Shown one piece after another: positions 55,265-64,000 of a DNA stretch of 64,000 nt. Position 1 is the stretch's first letter, and each line of letters starts with the position of its first letter. This DNA is from Auriscalpium vulgare (lineage: Eukaryota > Basidiomycota > Agaricomycetes > Russulales > Auriscalpiaceae): NCBI GenBank assembly GCA_019915015.1, contig JAHBBC010000006.1, positions 62,001 to 126,000 of the forward strand. The letters are read 5' to 3'. Under the pieces are notes generated by a model that did not search any database, was not told the origin of the DNA, and was given only the letters and a program-made list of their open reading frames with translations. Position numbers and translations under genes: made by a program.

Positions 55265-57042
55265 ATGTTGTTCTCTTTCGCCGCAGCGTCGCTCTTTCTA
55301 CTCCCTTCCGTGCACGCCTTCTGGCGTATGCCGTGCACGAAGCCCGTGCTCGACGGCAGGTGCGTGTTCCTTTAGCGGGGACAGTGCGGATCGCTCACAC
55401 ACAGGCGACAGATACGACCCTATCGTGTCCCCTGGCGTCGCCAGCAGCCATGCGCACACTATAATGGGTGGCAAGAGTGCGTGTCGGACATCTGCTTCTC
55501 ATAGACGTGCGACTGATCTATCCGCTTTACCACCTGCAGACATCGGCGTGAGCTCGACGTTCAGCACCATGCGTGCGTCCAGCTGCACGACCTGCAAGGT
55601 TAAGGACGACTTGTCAGCGTACTGGACTCAGCAATTGGTGTGTTTCATCCGGTGCCGTTCATGAAGCTGTTCTCACACACTGTGGCATATCAGTACTACC
55701 AGTTCCCGAACAAGACTTACGCATCGGTCGATCACGGTGGAATGCTCGTGTATGAATGTTCCGTGATTACCTTCTGTCATTTCGTTCTGATCCTCGGCGT
55801 AGGTACTACCTCCAGCGTAATGGGGCTGGCGAGACCGTAAAGGCATTCCCGGACGGCCTCCGCATGGTCGCCGGCAACCCGTACCTTCGCAACTACACCG
55901 CGACCCCCGAAGCGAACGCGATCACGTTCAACTGGTGCGTTGTCTCACATTGCCACCGCGCAAATACTCACCCACGTCCTAGCCTCGACTACTCGCAGCC
56001 CGCTCAGGCCGAGACGCACGGGTTCGGCAACACCAAGTGCCCTGATGGCCTGCGTATTCAAGTCTTCTTCCCTGGATGCTGGAATGGCAAGGACCTCGAC
56101 AGCGCAGACCACAAGTCGCACATGGCGTACCCATCCAACGTCGACAGCGGCTCGTGCCCGTCGACCCACCCTGTCCACCTCGTCTCCATCTTCTACGAGC
56201 TCTACTACAGCGTCGCCCCATTCAATAAGCTCAACGACGGCGGACGCTTCGTGCTCGCGAACGGCGACCCGACCGGCTACGGCTCGCACGGCGACTTCCT
56301 CAACGGATGGGACAGCAGCGTCTTGTCGCGCGCGGTGCAGACGTGCACGAACGACTCGGGCGTCCTGGAGGACTGCCCCGTCTTCGAGAACGAGGGACGC
56401 ATCACCCCCGACGCCCAGAACAACGCGTGCACCGCGCCTGATCCGAACGCGGAGCGCGTCGACGGCGCCATGCCGTTTCTCCCGGGCTGCGTCGCGGTGA
56501 CGGACGGGCCGGCGCCTGCGCAGGCGGGCCAGTACGCGGCGGGGTGCAAGATCAACGGCGTCGCGCCCGGCGGGGCTGCGGTCGCGCAGGCGCCGTCCTC
56601 TGCGGCCGCCCCGGCCAGCAGCACGGTGAAGGTTGTCGTGTCCTCCTCGGCTGTCCGTGTCGCCTCTGTGGACCCGGTAACCTCTGCGGCGCCGGCGGCG
56701 TCCTCAGCCCACGTCGACCAGCCTTCCTCCGCGGCGCCGGCCTCCCCAACGCACCCCGCGCAGGCATCCTCCGCGGCACCGCCGGCCTCCTCAGCCCACC
56801 CCGCGCCGCCGTCATCGTCGGCCGTTCACGCTACAACGACTGGGCACCCGGCCTCCGCGCCGGCGTCCTCGCACGTGTCCGCGCCGCAGGGCGGGCATCA
56901 CTATGATCACCATGGTGAGGGCAACGGCAACGACGACGACGACGAAGACGACGAGTACTGCGGCGCGAGGCCGAAGCACCACAAGCGCCGCTCGCATGCG
57001 CGCCGCGCTGCAGCCCGCGTGCACAGCGACGACTTTGCGTGA
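55265..57042 (+). CDS. Secreted DUF1996 protein, copy 2
   Basis: Same six-exon plan as copy 1, with the first five exons of identical lengths: 55265-55359, 55412-55476, 55540-55637, 55694-55749, 55803-55934, 55983-57042; 501 residues. Signal peptide MLFSFAAASLFLLPSVHA and the landmarks DPIVSPGVASSHAHTIMGG, SCTTCKVKDDLSAYW, PGCWNGKDLDSADHKSHMAY and FVLANGDPTGYGSHGDFLNG are intact. The Ala/Ser/Pro tail is 40 residues shorter because it has one SSAHVDQPSSAAPAS unit where copy 1 has two and lacks other repeats. The His cluster is reduced (GGHHYDHHG) though the acidic run remains. Both copies look functional. Exon-for-exon agreement confirms the models. Confidence 0.92.
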
Positions 57043-58767
57043 GCTCGATTATACGCGCAGCTTCTCCCCCTCCCCCTCGTCCGTTTTTTTGTGATTTCTT
57101 CTCTGGTTTGGTATGGTTCTCGGTTCCTCGGCTTATCGCTTTCTTGACGACGCGCACCGAGCGTGCGCACGCATACGCGTATATACGGTATCCTACGGAT
57201 ACTAACTTACTCTCGTCTCTTCTCCCTTGTTACTGTCCACTGTTCCTCCACGCTCTCGCGCCCGCGGCACGAGCGCGTTTATACTTCACGCGCTGCTAGC
57301 ACCGCTTGTTCCCCTGTATGGCCGATTGGCCTGATCGTACGCATGTTTGTCGTTTGATACGCCCGCTCTTTTGAAATACACTCGCTTTGTTCGGTATCGT
57401 TTGTGTGCTGTCAGAGACTCGACGTTCGAGTTCGATCTATATCCGTGCGGCACGCTGGTACACCGGGGATGTGACGCAATGTAAATTGAATGAAGCTACG
57501 CGGAAAAAAGACAACGTGCTATATAACACGCAGTATGATAGTTACACACTGGCGACGTCGTTTGCCCCGTCTTCATGCCTGACAACTACTACACTGCACA
57601 GCAACTGCGTTGCGTGCCCCGGCAAGCGCAGTACTCGAGATTGAACACGTATCCACCGACGTGTGCTGACGATGGGTTTGATGGTACATCCCGTCGACCA
57701 GATCCCCTCCGCAGCCTCCCGTGGTGAGTCTTCAGCTCGGGCGCAATCGCCACGTCATGCGAGGCAGTCGACTTGGACGACGACTCGACGGGCAAGGAAG
57801 TCGAGGGTCGTTGCTCTGCATGGCCATGGACAGTCGTAAAGCCTGTCGGGATGGCGACTGAAGAGGTGTGAAGGAGGTGGGGCCGCGGGGGGTGATTGGG
57901 GTGAATTCGTCTCGAGAGCGATGCGTTGGCGGCGAGGTAGCACACGCCGTGGCGTTGCTGTAGGAAATGCTGGCATTGGCAATGTGAAGGAGATGGAGGA
58001 TTGGCAAGATGCTCACCGGAGCAGGTCGAGCTCGTCACGTCGAGTACTGTAGGATATCCGCAAGAAAGTCGATCTTCCGCCGCGCCCGAGGTGAAGCTTG
58101 TCATCCCACGATATTGTCCAACATATCTCGGCAACATCGTAACCGTAGCTGCGCTTGAGGGGCTTGGATGCCTCGCCGGTGAGCGTCGAGAGTTGGATTG
58201 CGCGCACTCACCAGTCGGACGATCGTGCCCTCGAACATGCCGTCTGAGCCCCACCGGCCCTGCTCACGCAAACCGCCTCCGTCGGATAGTGTCCTTGCTT
58301 GCAAGTCAGGCGAGGCGCAAGGCTATCGACACGAATCTTCGATCACCGTTGTTGGATGCGGGAACAGGCATGGCTTGGGCTCGATCTACGATGTTGAGCT
58401 TTGAAAGCGATAATGAAGGGCTCAGATGATCAAAGGACCCTAGGACGCCGGTCTGCAGCCAGATGTTGCCGGGTAAGTCGTTGAGTAGGCGCAAAAGTTG
58501 GGAGTCGCAGTGACTGCGCGCCAACATGGACGCGCACGGATCGTTGTGGCTGTGCGCTGCCTCTTTGCCCTCAACCACCATCTGTAGGTTCTTCCCCTAT
58601 CACTTAGTCGGGGAGACAATCAATCTCACATCGATCATCCTTTTACAGGCACTCATTCTCAGCATCTTGACCAAAGGAATCCACCAAAGACACTGCCACA
58701 GTGAGCCAGTGATTGTACAAACTTTATATGAAGTCACCTTGATAAGTTGTTTCTCTCCTACAATGCG
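57043..58767. other. Spacer between DUF1996 copy 2 and TPR-CHAT copy 2
   Basis: The left 350 nt matches 45.35-45.75 kb. At 57.70-58.25 kb the minus strand carries the third copy of the conserved unit (IPTGFTTVHGHAEQRP, SSSKSTASHDVAIAPE). No full gene model. The right end is the TPR-CHAT promoter; it matches 47.5-47.7 kb (gaagtcacc, tgataag). Confidence 0.5.
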
Positions 58768-59950
58768 ATGGCAAACCCAATCATACGATTGAGATCTGAA
58801 CTGGACTTGCTGCCTTCAGGGCATCCAGATCGGGCCAGGGGTCTGTACAACTTGGCAACCACATTGCATGCCCAATTTGAGCAGCTGGGCAAAATGCCAG
58901 ATCTAGAGGAAGCTATTTTGCTGCACAGAGAGGCTTTGAGTTTGAGACCTCCAGGTCATCCTGATTGCTCAATAAGTCTCAATAACCTGGCAAATGCTGT
59001 GCAGAGCCAGTTTGAGCTGCTGGGCAGAATGTCAGATCTGGAGGAGGCTGTTCTGCTACACAGAGAAGCCCTGAGTTTGACGCCTCCCGGTCATCCCCAT
59101 CGTTCAATGAGTCTCAATAACCTTGCAATCTCTATGCGTACCCAGTTTGAGCAGCTGGGCAGAATTTCAGATCTGGAGGAGGCTATTGTGCTACACAGAG
59201 AAGCCCTTGATTTGACACCTCCTGGGCATTTTAAGCACTCGATGTGTCTCAATAACCTTGCAGTTGCTGTGCAAACCCAGTTTCACCAGCTGGGCAGAAT
59301 GTCAGATCTGGAGGAGGCTATTGTGCTGCACAGAGAAGCCTTGAATTTGACACCTCCAGGTCATCCTGACCGCTCAATAAGTCTCAATAGCTTGGCAAAT
59401 ACTTTGCAGACTCATTTTGGGCAGCTGGGCAGAATGTCAGATCTGGAGGAGGCTATTGTGCTGCACAGGGAAGCCCTTAATTTGACGCCTCCAAGTCATC
59501 CTGATCACTCAATGAGTCTCAATAGCTTGGCGAATGATATGCAGACTCAGTTTGAGCAGTTAGGCAGAATGTCAGATCTGGAGGAGGCTATTGTGCTGCA
59601 CAGAGAAGCCCTAGAATTGAGACCTCCAGGGCATCCACTTCGCCCATCAAGTCTCAATAACCTGGGAAATGCTATGTTTGCCTGGTTTGGGCAGCTGGGT
59701 AGAATGTCAGATCTAGAGGAGGCTATTGTGCTACACAGAGAAACCCTGACGTTGAGACCTCCAGGTCATCCTGTTCGCTCACCGACTCTCAATAGCCTGG
59801 CAAATGCTATTCGGACCCAGTTTGAGCAGCTGGGCAGATTATCAGATCTAGAGGAGGCTATGTCTATGTATACACAAGCATATGCAGAGTTCCGCCTTGG
59901 GCATCCAGATGTCATAGATAGCCTTCATGGTGTTGGTCTCTGTTTTATCA
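58768..59950 (+). repeat. 126-bp tandem repeat array encoding TPRs (9 units)
   Basis: Same unit as in copy 1; several neighbouring units share long identical stretches such as gatctggaggaggctattgt, repeated from 59.17 to 59.59 kb. Confidence 0.9.
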
Positions 59951-61665
59951 ATGGAGCCAGTCAATATGGAACTGAAATCTCTGAACAGGCATGGGAGAAC
60001 CTTGAGCTGGGGAGCAATTATATCTATGCTGGTCCACCAAAAAGGTTGACACATACTCTTGAATGGACCAGACTAGCCCATCAACACAAACACCAGTCTG
60101 CTAAAAATGCTTATCGAAAGGCTCTACTACTTCTTGAACAGTGCTCAACAATATTTCCTACCCCAGAGCTACAGCACAATTTCTTCCAGACCGTTCCAGG
60201 AATATCAGAGTTGGCCTCAAATGCTGTGTCATGGGCAATTGAGATTGGAGACATGAAAGAAGCAGTTGAGGTTTGGGAACAAGGGAGAGGCATTTTGTGG
60301 TCCAAAATGAGAGACTATAGATATCCAATTGAGCAGTTGAAGATTCAAGATGTAGTGCTTGCTCAGCAGTTTGAAAATGTTACTCAGCAGTTAGATCATA
60401 TAACAACCACCCATGACTATGATGGTGGCTCTCAGACTTTAAGCAGTCATGTTTTAGAACAGCAATTCACAATAAAGAGAAAACTGAATGAAAGGTGGAA
60501 TGATATTGTCAGAGAGATACAAAGTGTATCAGGATTTGAAACCTTTTTTACCATTCCATCTTTCTCAAGTATCAAAAGAGTTGCTTCAGAGGGCCCAGTT
60601 ATTCTAGTCAATATCTCTCATCATCGCTCTGATGCTCTGATTGTTTATGATGTCATGTCAGATCCCATCAATGTACCCTTGCCAGACACACCCAAAGGAA
60701 CAGTGTTCGAAATCGTTGATTGGTTGGCAAAAGGACTGAAATTAGGATTTCTTTCTAATCATCCAACAGAGAAATCATCACTGGCACATGATGATGAATG
60801 TATGGATGGCACCATTCACAAAGTCCTAAGTCATCTCTGGGAGTATATTGTGTGTCAAATCTTTCAAACATTGGATAAGTTGGGCTTGGCAAAGAATTCC
60901 AGAATTTGGTGGTGTCTCTCAGGGAAACTGTGTGCACTTCCCATACATGCAGCACAGCCATTTTTTGGTCCTCAACAACAGCTCTCACAGAGATATATTC
61001 ACTCATACACTTCAACTCTTAGCTCACTGATCAGAGCTAGAGAAGGTGTTGAAGAAAACAAAAGAGGAACTTCACCAAAAATCCTTGCTATGGCAGCTAG
61101 CTCTTTGGAAAAGGTCTACAAAGAGATTGAAGTTGTGCAGAGTTCAGGCTGTGATGTACACAAGCTAATTGGAAGTGAAGTCACCCATAGCAATATGATA
61201 GAGAGCCTTGCAAAATTCTCTTGGATCCACTTTGCTTCTCATGGACATTTAGATTTAGAGCAGCCATTCAAGTCATCATTTGAACTGCATGATAGTGTTA
61301 GGTTCACTATACTTGATCTTCTGAAAGCCAACTTGCCAAATGCTGAGCTAGCTGTTCTGTCTGCTTGTCACACTGCAGCTGTTGACCAAGACAATACCCC
61401 AGATGAAGGGATAAGTCTGGCAGCTGGTATGCAATTTTGTGGCTTCAGAGGAGTTCTTGGTACAATGTGGGCCATGGATGACAACATTGGCCCTATCTTG
61501 GCTAAAGAGTTCTACAAAAGAATAATTCATCCTGAGAATCAAAACAAGTCAGTTGACTTCAAAGATGCTGCCAAAGTTCTTAAGGCTGTGACAAAAGAGT
61601 TGAGGAGAAATGAGGAGCTCAAAGCCTTGCATTGCTGGGTCCCTCTTGTTCACATTGGTGCATGA
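58768..61665 (+). CDS. TPR-CHAT protein (caspase/separase-like CHAT protease), copy 2
   Basis: Intronless frame of 965 residues. I start at ATG 58768 (MANPIIRLRSELDLLPSGHP), which aligns with the start of copy 1; the frame stays open seven codons upstream but has no ATG there. It has eight 42-residue TPR units plus a degenerate ninth, five fewer than copy 1. The linker keeps VEVWEQGRGILWSKMRDYRY exactly. The CHAT domain keeps His825 (HFASHGH) and Cys867 (LSACHTA), then FCGFRGVLGTMWAMDD and the terminal CWVPLVHIGA. The CHAT half is more conserved with copy 1 than the spacers are, which suggests selection on the protein. Composition is AT-rich, as in copy 1. Confidence 0.93.
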   Translation: MANPIIRLRSELDLLPSGHPDRARGLYNLATTLHAQFEQLGKMPDLEEAILLHREALSLRPPGHPDCSISLNNLANAVQSQFELLGRMSDLEEAVLLHREALSLTPPGHPHRSMSLNNLAISMRTQFEQLGRISDLEEAIVLHREALDLTPPGHFKHSMCLNNLAVAVQTQFHQLGRMSDLEEAIVLHREALNLTPPGHPDRSISLNSLANTLQTHFGQLGRMSDLEEAIVLHREALNLTPPSHPDHSMSLNSLANDMQTQFEQLGRMSDLEEAIVLHREALELRPPGHPLRPSSLNNLGNAMFAWFGQLGRMSDLEEAIVLHRETLTLRPPGHPVRSPTLNSLANAIRTQFEQLGRLSDLEEAMSMYTQAYAEFRLGHPDVIDSLHGVGLCFINGASQYGTEISEQAWENLELGSNYIYAGPPKRLTHTLEWTRLAHQHKHQSAKNAYRKALLLLEQCSTIFPTPELQHNFFQTVPGISELASNAVSWAIEIGDMKEAVEVWEQGRGILWSKMRDYRYPIEQLKIQDVVLAQQFENVTQQLDHITTTHDYDGGSQTLSSHVLEQQFTIKRKLNERWNDIVREIQSVSGFETFFTIPSFSSIKRVASEGPVILVNISHHRSDALIVYDVMSDPINVPLPDTPKGTVFEIVDWLAKGLKLGFLSNHPTEKSSLAHDDECMDGTIHKVLSHLWEYIVCQIFQTLDKLGLAKNSRIWWCLSGKLCALPIHAAQPFFGPQQQLSQRYIHSYTSTLSSLIRAREGVEENKRGTSPKILAMAASSLEKVYKEIEVVQSSGCDVHKLIGSEVTHSNMIESLAKFSWIHFASHGHLDLEQPFKSSFELHDSVRFTILDLLKANLPNAELAVLSACHTAAVDQDNTPDEGISLAAGMQFCGFRGVLGTMWAMDDNIGPILAKEFYKRIIHPENQNKSVDFKDAAKVLKAVTKELRRNEELKALHCWVPLVHIGA

Positions 61666-61934
61666 AGGCTTTTCTGGTGAGTCGTTAACTCATATTTCTC
61701 TCACAGAATAGTTGACTTACTTCACTCATATATAACCTACAGACAGGGCTTAGGTTTGGACATTTACTAGGGTAGGTATTCACCAGTGCCTTGTGTTTTT
61801 CTCTCGTGTACTTGTATATTATAGGCTGAAGCTATTTCGTCTCATTCCTGTTTGTATGTGCACAAGCAGCACGCTGCGGGCAAACCACCACCTCTGTCCA
61901 GCAAAGTAAGCACAGCCTCGGAGCGAGCCCATCC

Positions 61935-62100
61935 TGCGCATGCAAGACACGGACCATGCGCGCTTGACGTGTTCGACCGCCCGCTTGAGCTCGCCAAGGA
62001 GGCACAACGGCGTCGCCCAACGCGATGCATGGTCTGCCTGCATCGCCTTGCCGCGCGGCATCCATCTTGCGGTCCTCGAGCAAGTCGTGCAGAAAGGTGC
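61935..62100 (-). pseudogene. TTC27/EMW1-like fragment
   Basis: Minus strand reads LCLLGELKRAVEHVKRAWSV, matching the TTC27 core (WCLLGDLE...AVEHY...AWEVS) and the relic at 51.55 kb. Only this piece remains, directly abutting a DUF1996 relic. Confidence 0.7.
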
Positions 62101-62164
62101 AGAAAGGCGCAGTCGGCGGCACCTCGTACGCTGACGATCCCGCGCATCCGAACGCGTCCGGCGC

Positions 62165-62837
62165 ACCCAAAACACACTGCCCGCGCCGACCCCCATGTCG
62201 ATCCAGATGGAGGCGAGGAGGCGAGGATGTGTCGTCGGGCACGAGCCGCTGTCGACGTACCACGTGGAACTCGTGGTCAGGGCTTGTGCAGTCCTTTCTT
62301 TCAGCACCCAGCGGGAAGGTCCTGGCTGCGCAGCCTGTCAGGGCACTCGGTGTTGCTGAAACCGTGCCTCTCGGCCTAGTGGGCTGAGAATAGTCGAGGC
62401 TGAGAAGTAGGTGAGGTGTGTGTTGGTAAAAATATGGGACGACGCACCAGTTGAGCAAAGTGAATGTAAACGCATGCACTTCGGGTGTGGAGGTGCAAGT
62501 TGTGAAAGCACGGGCTGCTCGCTCGCCTAATGTTGACCGTCGAGCTCAGGCTGATGTCTGCAGATACATACAGATCAGTCATAAGTCCCCGAAAGATGCC
62601 GATAGAGTACGCAGACATAATATTGAGCGTGCGCATGGCGCTGGTGCATCCAGGGAGCGCTATGGAGTCGAATCTGTCGGCTTTGGGTTAGCGTTTCGCG
62701 GCAGTGGCAGGGCGAGCACGCACCTGCATTCCAGCACGGGCAGTTGGTGCAGCATACGCCAGAAGGCGTGCACAGAAGGGAGAGGTGAGAGGTAAGTTGG
62801 AAGTGAAAGCGACGCCGCGGCGTGAGGGAAAAGGCAT
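62165..62837 (-). pseudogene. Third DUF1996 copy, inverted and broken
   Basis: The minus strand begins at ATG 62837. It shows SVHAFWRML, then a DRFDSIALPG-like block (about 62.66 kb) matching DRYDPIVSPG. ADISLSSTVN (about 62.57 kb) and LDYSQPTRP (about 62.38 kb) follow, then pieces of the PGCWNGKDLDSADHKSH region in shifted frames (about 62.28 kb). The order matches the intact copies but frames are broken and the 3' half is missing. Confidence 0.75.
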
Positions 62838-63308
62838 GTCGGGGACCAAGAACGAGCAAAGGCACTGGGGGAGGGAAGGGGACGAGAGGGAGAAGACTCG
62901 AGAGCTATCGGGCGTAGCCGCGTACGTACAGCGGCCCGAGGGCCCGACGATGACGTTGTTTCACGTCCTTGCAAGGCTCGGAGAACGACGCGAGCTGTGA
63001 GTGTCTTGACATGTCCTCTTGCTGAGATCTCATCCTAGGTTTCATGAATAGATAAATCCAAGGGTACGAAACTACTGGGGAAGTGCCGACTGCGTCGGCG
63101 ACCACCTTGCTTGCCGTTTAGCCCAGGGCCTTGCAGGCAAGCATGGGAATGATACCGTCAAGTAGTTCAGTCGCAAGACTAGAGACGTACTGTACATAGT
63201 GCTTATAGTGGCAGTAGAATGATATACATAGACCTAAGTCTGTATGTGGTGGCACTTGACTGCAGATAGGTAGTATGTCCCGCGAATCCCTCGCGCAATA
63301 CAGCCGAA
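62838..63308. other. Intergenic, no gene recognised
   Basis: Low information; no family resemblance on either strand. Confidence 0.4.
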
Positions 63309-63992
63309 TCACAGATCGAGCAGGCCATCTAAAATAAGTCCCCGCACCCCTGGCGTAGCACGCGCAGGAGATCGGAGCGCCCGTTTCTGCTGCCACATGC
63401 GCTGCTTCAACTCCTCCGCCTCCCACACAGTCCGCTCCGCCTCCTCCGTCACTTTGTTCTCTCCCTCTTGCTCTCTCGCAGGACCAACGCGGCCTTCTTC
63501 CGCGACGTGTCCGTCGCGGGCGGGTACTCGCCCTCCGTGACCGACAATGCGGGTGTGCGCATGGGCTGACCTCCGTGTCCGTCGAGGAGCTCGTAGACTG
63601 TGGCATACGCGGATGGTGCAGCTGGCGGGGCGTGGATGGCAGCGCGCGCATTTGGCCCACGCAAGCGCGCTCGGAGTGGTGGGAGCTGGGAGACGGTGGG
63701 CGCGTTGCGGCCTGCTGCACATCTTCATCCTCGCGCTTGACCGCGGCCGGGCGCGTCGCGGGCGCGTTCGCGACGCTTCATCCTCGGCACGCCCATGGCA
63801 GGAGCGAGGCCAGCTCGCGGGGACCTGTTCGACTGCCTCGGGCTTCGCTCTCAGCTCGCGCGACGCTCGACGCAACCTCTCGCCGGCACGGATCGCGTCT
63901 GCGCGAGTGGCGGTGCCCGTGCCCTCCCGTCGCATCGGGATCGCCCCGCGACAGTCGCCTCGGCTGTGCTGATGCAGAGGGCCCCAGCGCAC
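63309..63992 (-). other. GC-rich open frames at the right edge, possible partial gene
   Basis: Minus strand is open for 227 codons with an Arg-rich, unlikely composition. Its last part (TEEAERTVWEAEELKQRMWQ) looks like a genuine charged helix, and another frame gives AYATVYELLDGHGG. It could be the 3' end of a spliced gene entering from the right, or compositional noise. Confidence 0.25.
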
Positions 63993-64000
63993 GCGTCGGG

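Larger units (their letters stand above)
54700..62095 (+). repeat. Segmental duplication, unit 2 (DUF1996 + TPR-CHAT)
   Basis: Direct repeat of 42800-51690; see that entry. The two units are separated by about 3 kb that holds the TTC27 relic, a hypothetical gene and an F-box relic. Confidence 0.85.

Noticed and set aside
58747..58767. Upstream seven-codon extension of TPR-CHAT copy 2 beginning with TTG
   Set aside because: No ATG; the ATG at 58768 aligns with the start of copy 1.

Overview
This window looks like nuclear DNA of a wood- or litter-decaying basidiomycete (Agaricomycetes). Coding regions are GC-rich and cut by short 50-70 nt GT-AG introns. The gene families are typical: TOR kinase, DUF6534 membrane protein, expanded F-box/LRR proteins, GH7 cellobiohydrolases with CBM1, DUF1996 secreted proteins, a peroxisomal carrier and TPR-CHAT proteins. 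Nothing in it looks bacterial, viral or organellar.

Layout, left to right. 1-5191 (minus): 5' two-thirds of a TOR kinase, running off the left edge. 5889-7859 (minus): DUF6534 membrane protein. 8.5-13.2 kb: F-box nest with two intact minus genes (A, B), one plus gene (C) divergent from B, and a relic. 13.9-16.3 kb (minus): large TPR protein. 16.7-17.7 kb: broken F-box copy E. 18.7-19.5 kb (minus): hemerythrin HHE protein. 20.5-21.3 kb (minus): TENA/THI-4 protein. 22-27.5 kb: direct tandem duplication of a GH7 cellobiohydrolase gene with its promoter. 28.9-36.2 kb: three plus-strand F-box-type genes (G, H, I). 36.3-40.3 kb: F-box graveyard interrupted by a zinc-finger-like gene. 40.7-42.3 kb: peroxisomal PMP47/ANT1 carrier. 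42.8-62.8 kb: an 8-9 kb direct segmental duplication carrying a secreted DUF1996 gene and an intronless TPR-CHAT protease-like gene, plus TTC27/EMW1, F-box and DUF1996 relics. The last 1.1 kb has no convincing gene.

How it fits together. The left edge and the carrier are housekeeping genes (growth signalling, peroxisomal transport). The two cellobiohydrolases are secreted lignocellulose-degrading enzymes under near-identical TATA promoters. The rest is a fast-evolving accessory landscape. One F-box family (type A) has at least six copies here, half of them broken; a second (type C) has one live copy and one copy split by about 2.6 kb of inserted DNA.

The most striking items are the two TPR-CHAT genes. 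They are intronless and clearly AT-richer than their neighbours. Their 42-residue TPR units are nearly identical within each gene, and repeat number differs (13 versus 8 plus a terminal degenerate unit). Both keep a His/Cys dyad in the CHAT domain. That architecture resembles self/non-self recognition or regulated cell-death receptors, but function here is inference. All readings were made by eye; intron borders are given only where the reading frame and a recognisable family sequence agree.
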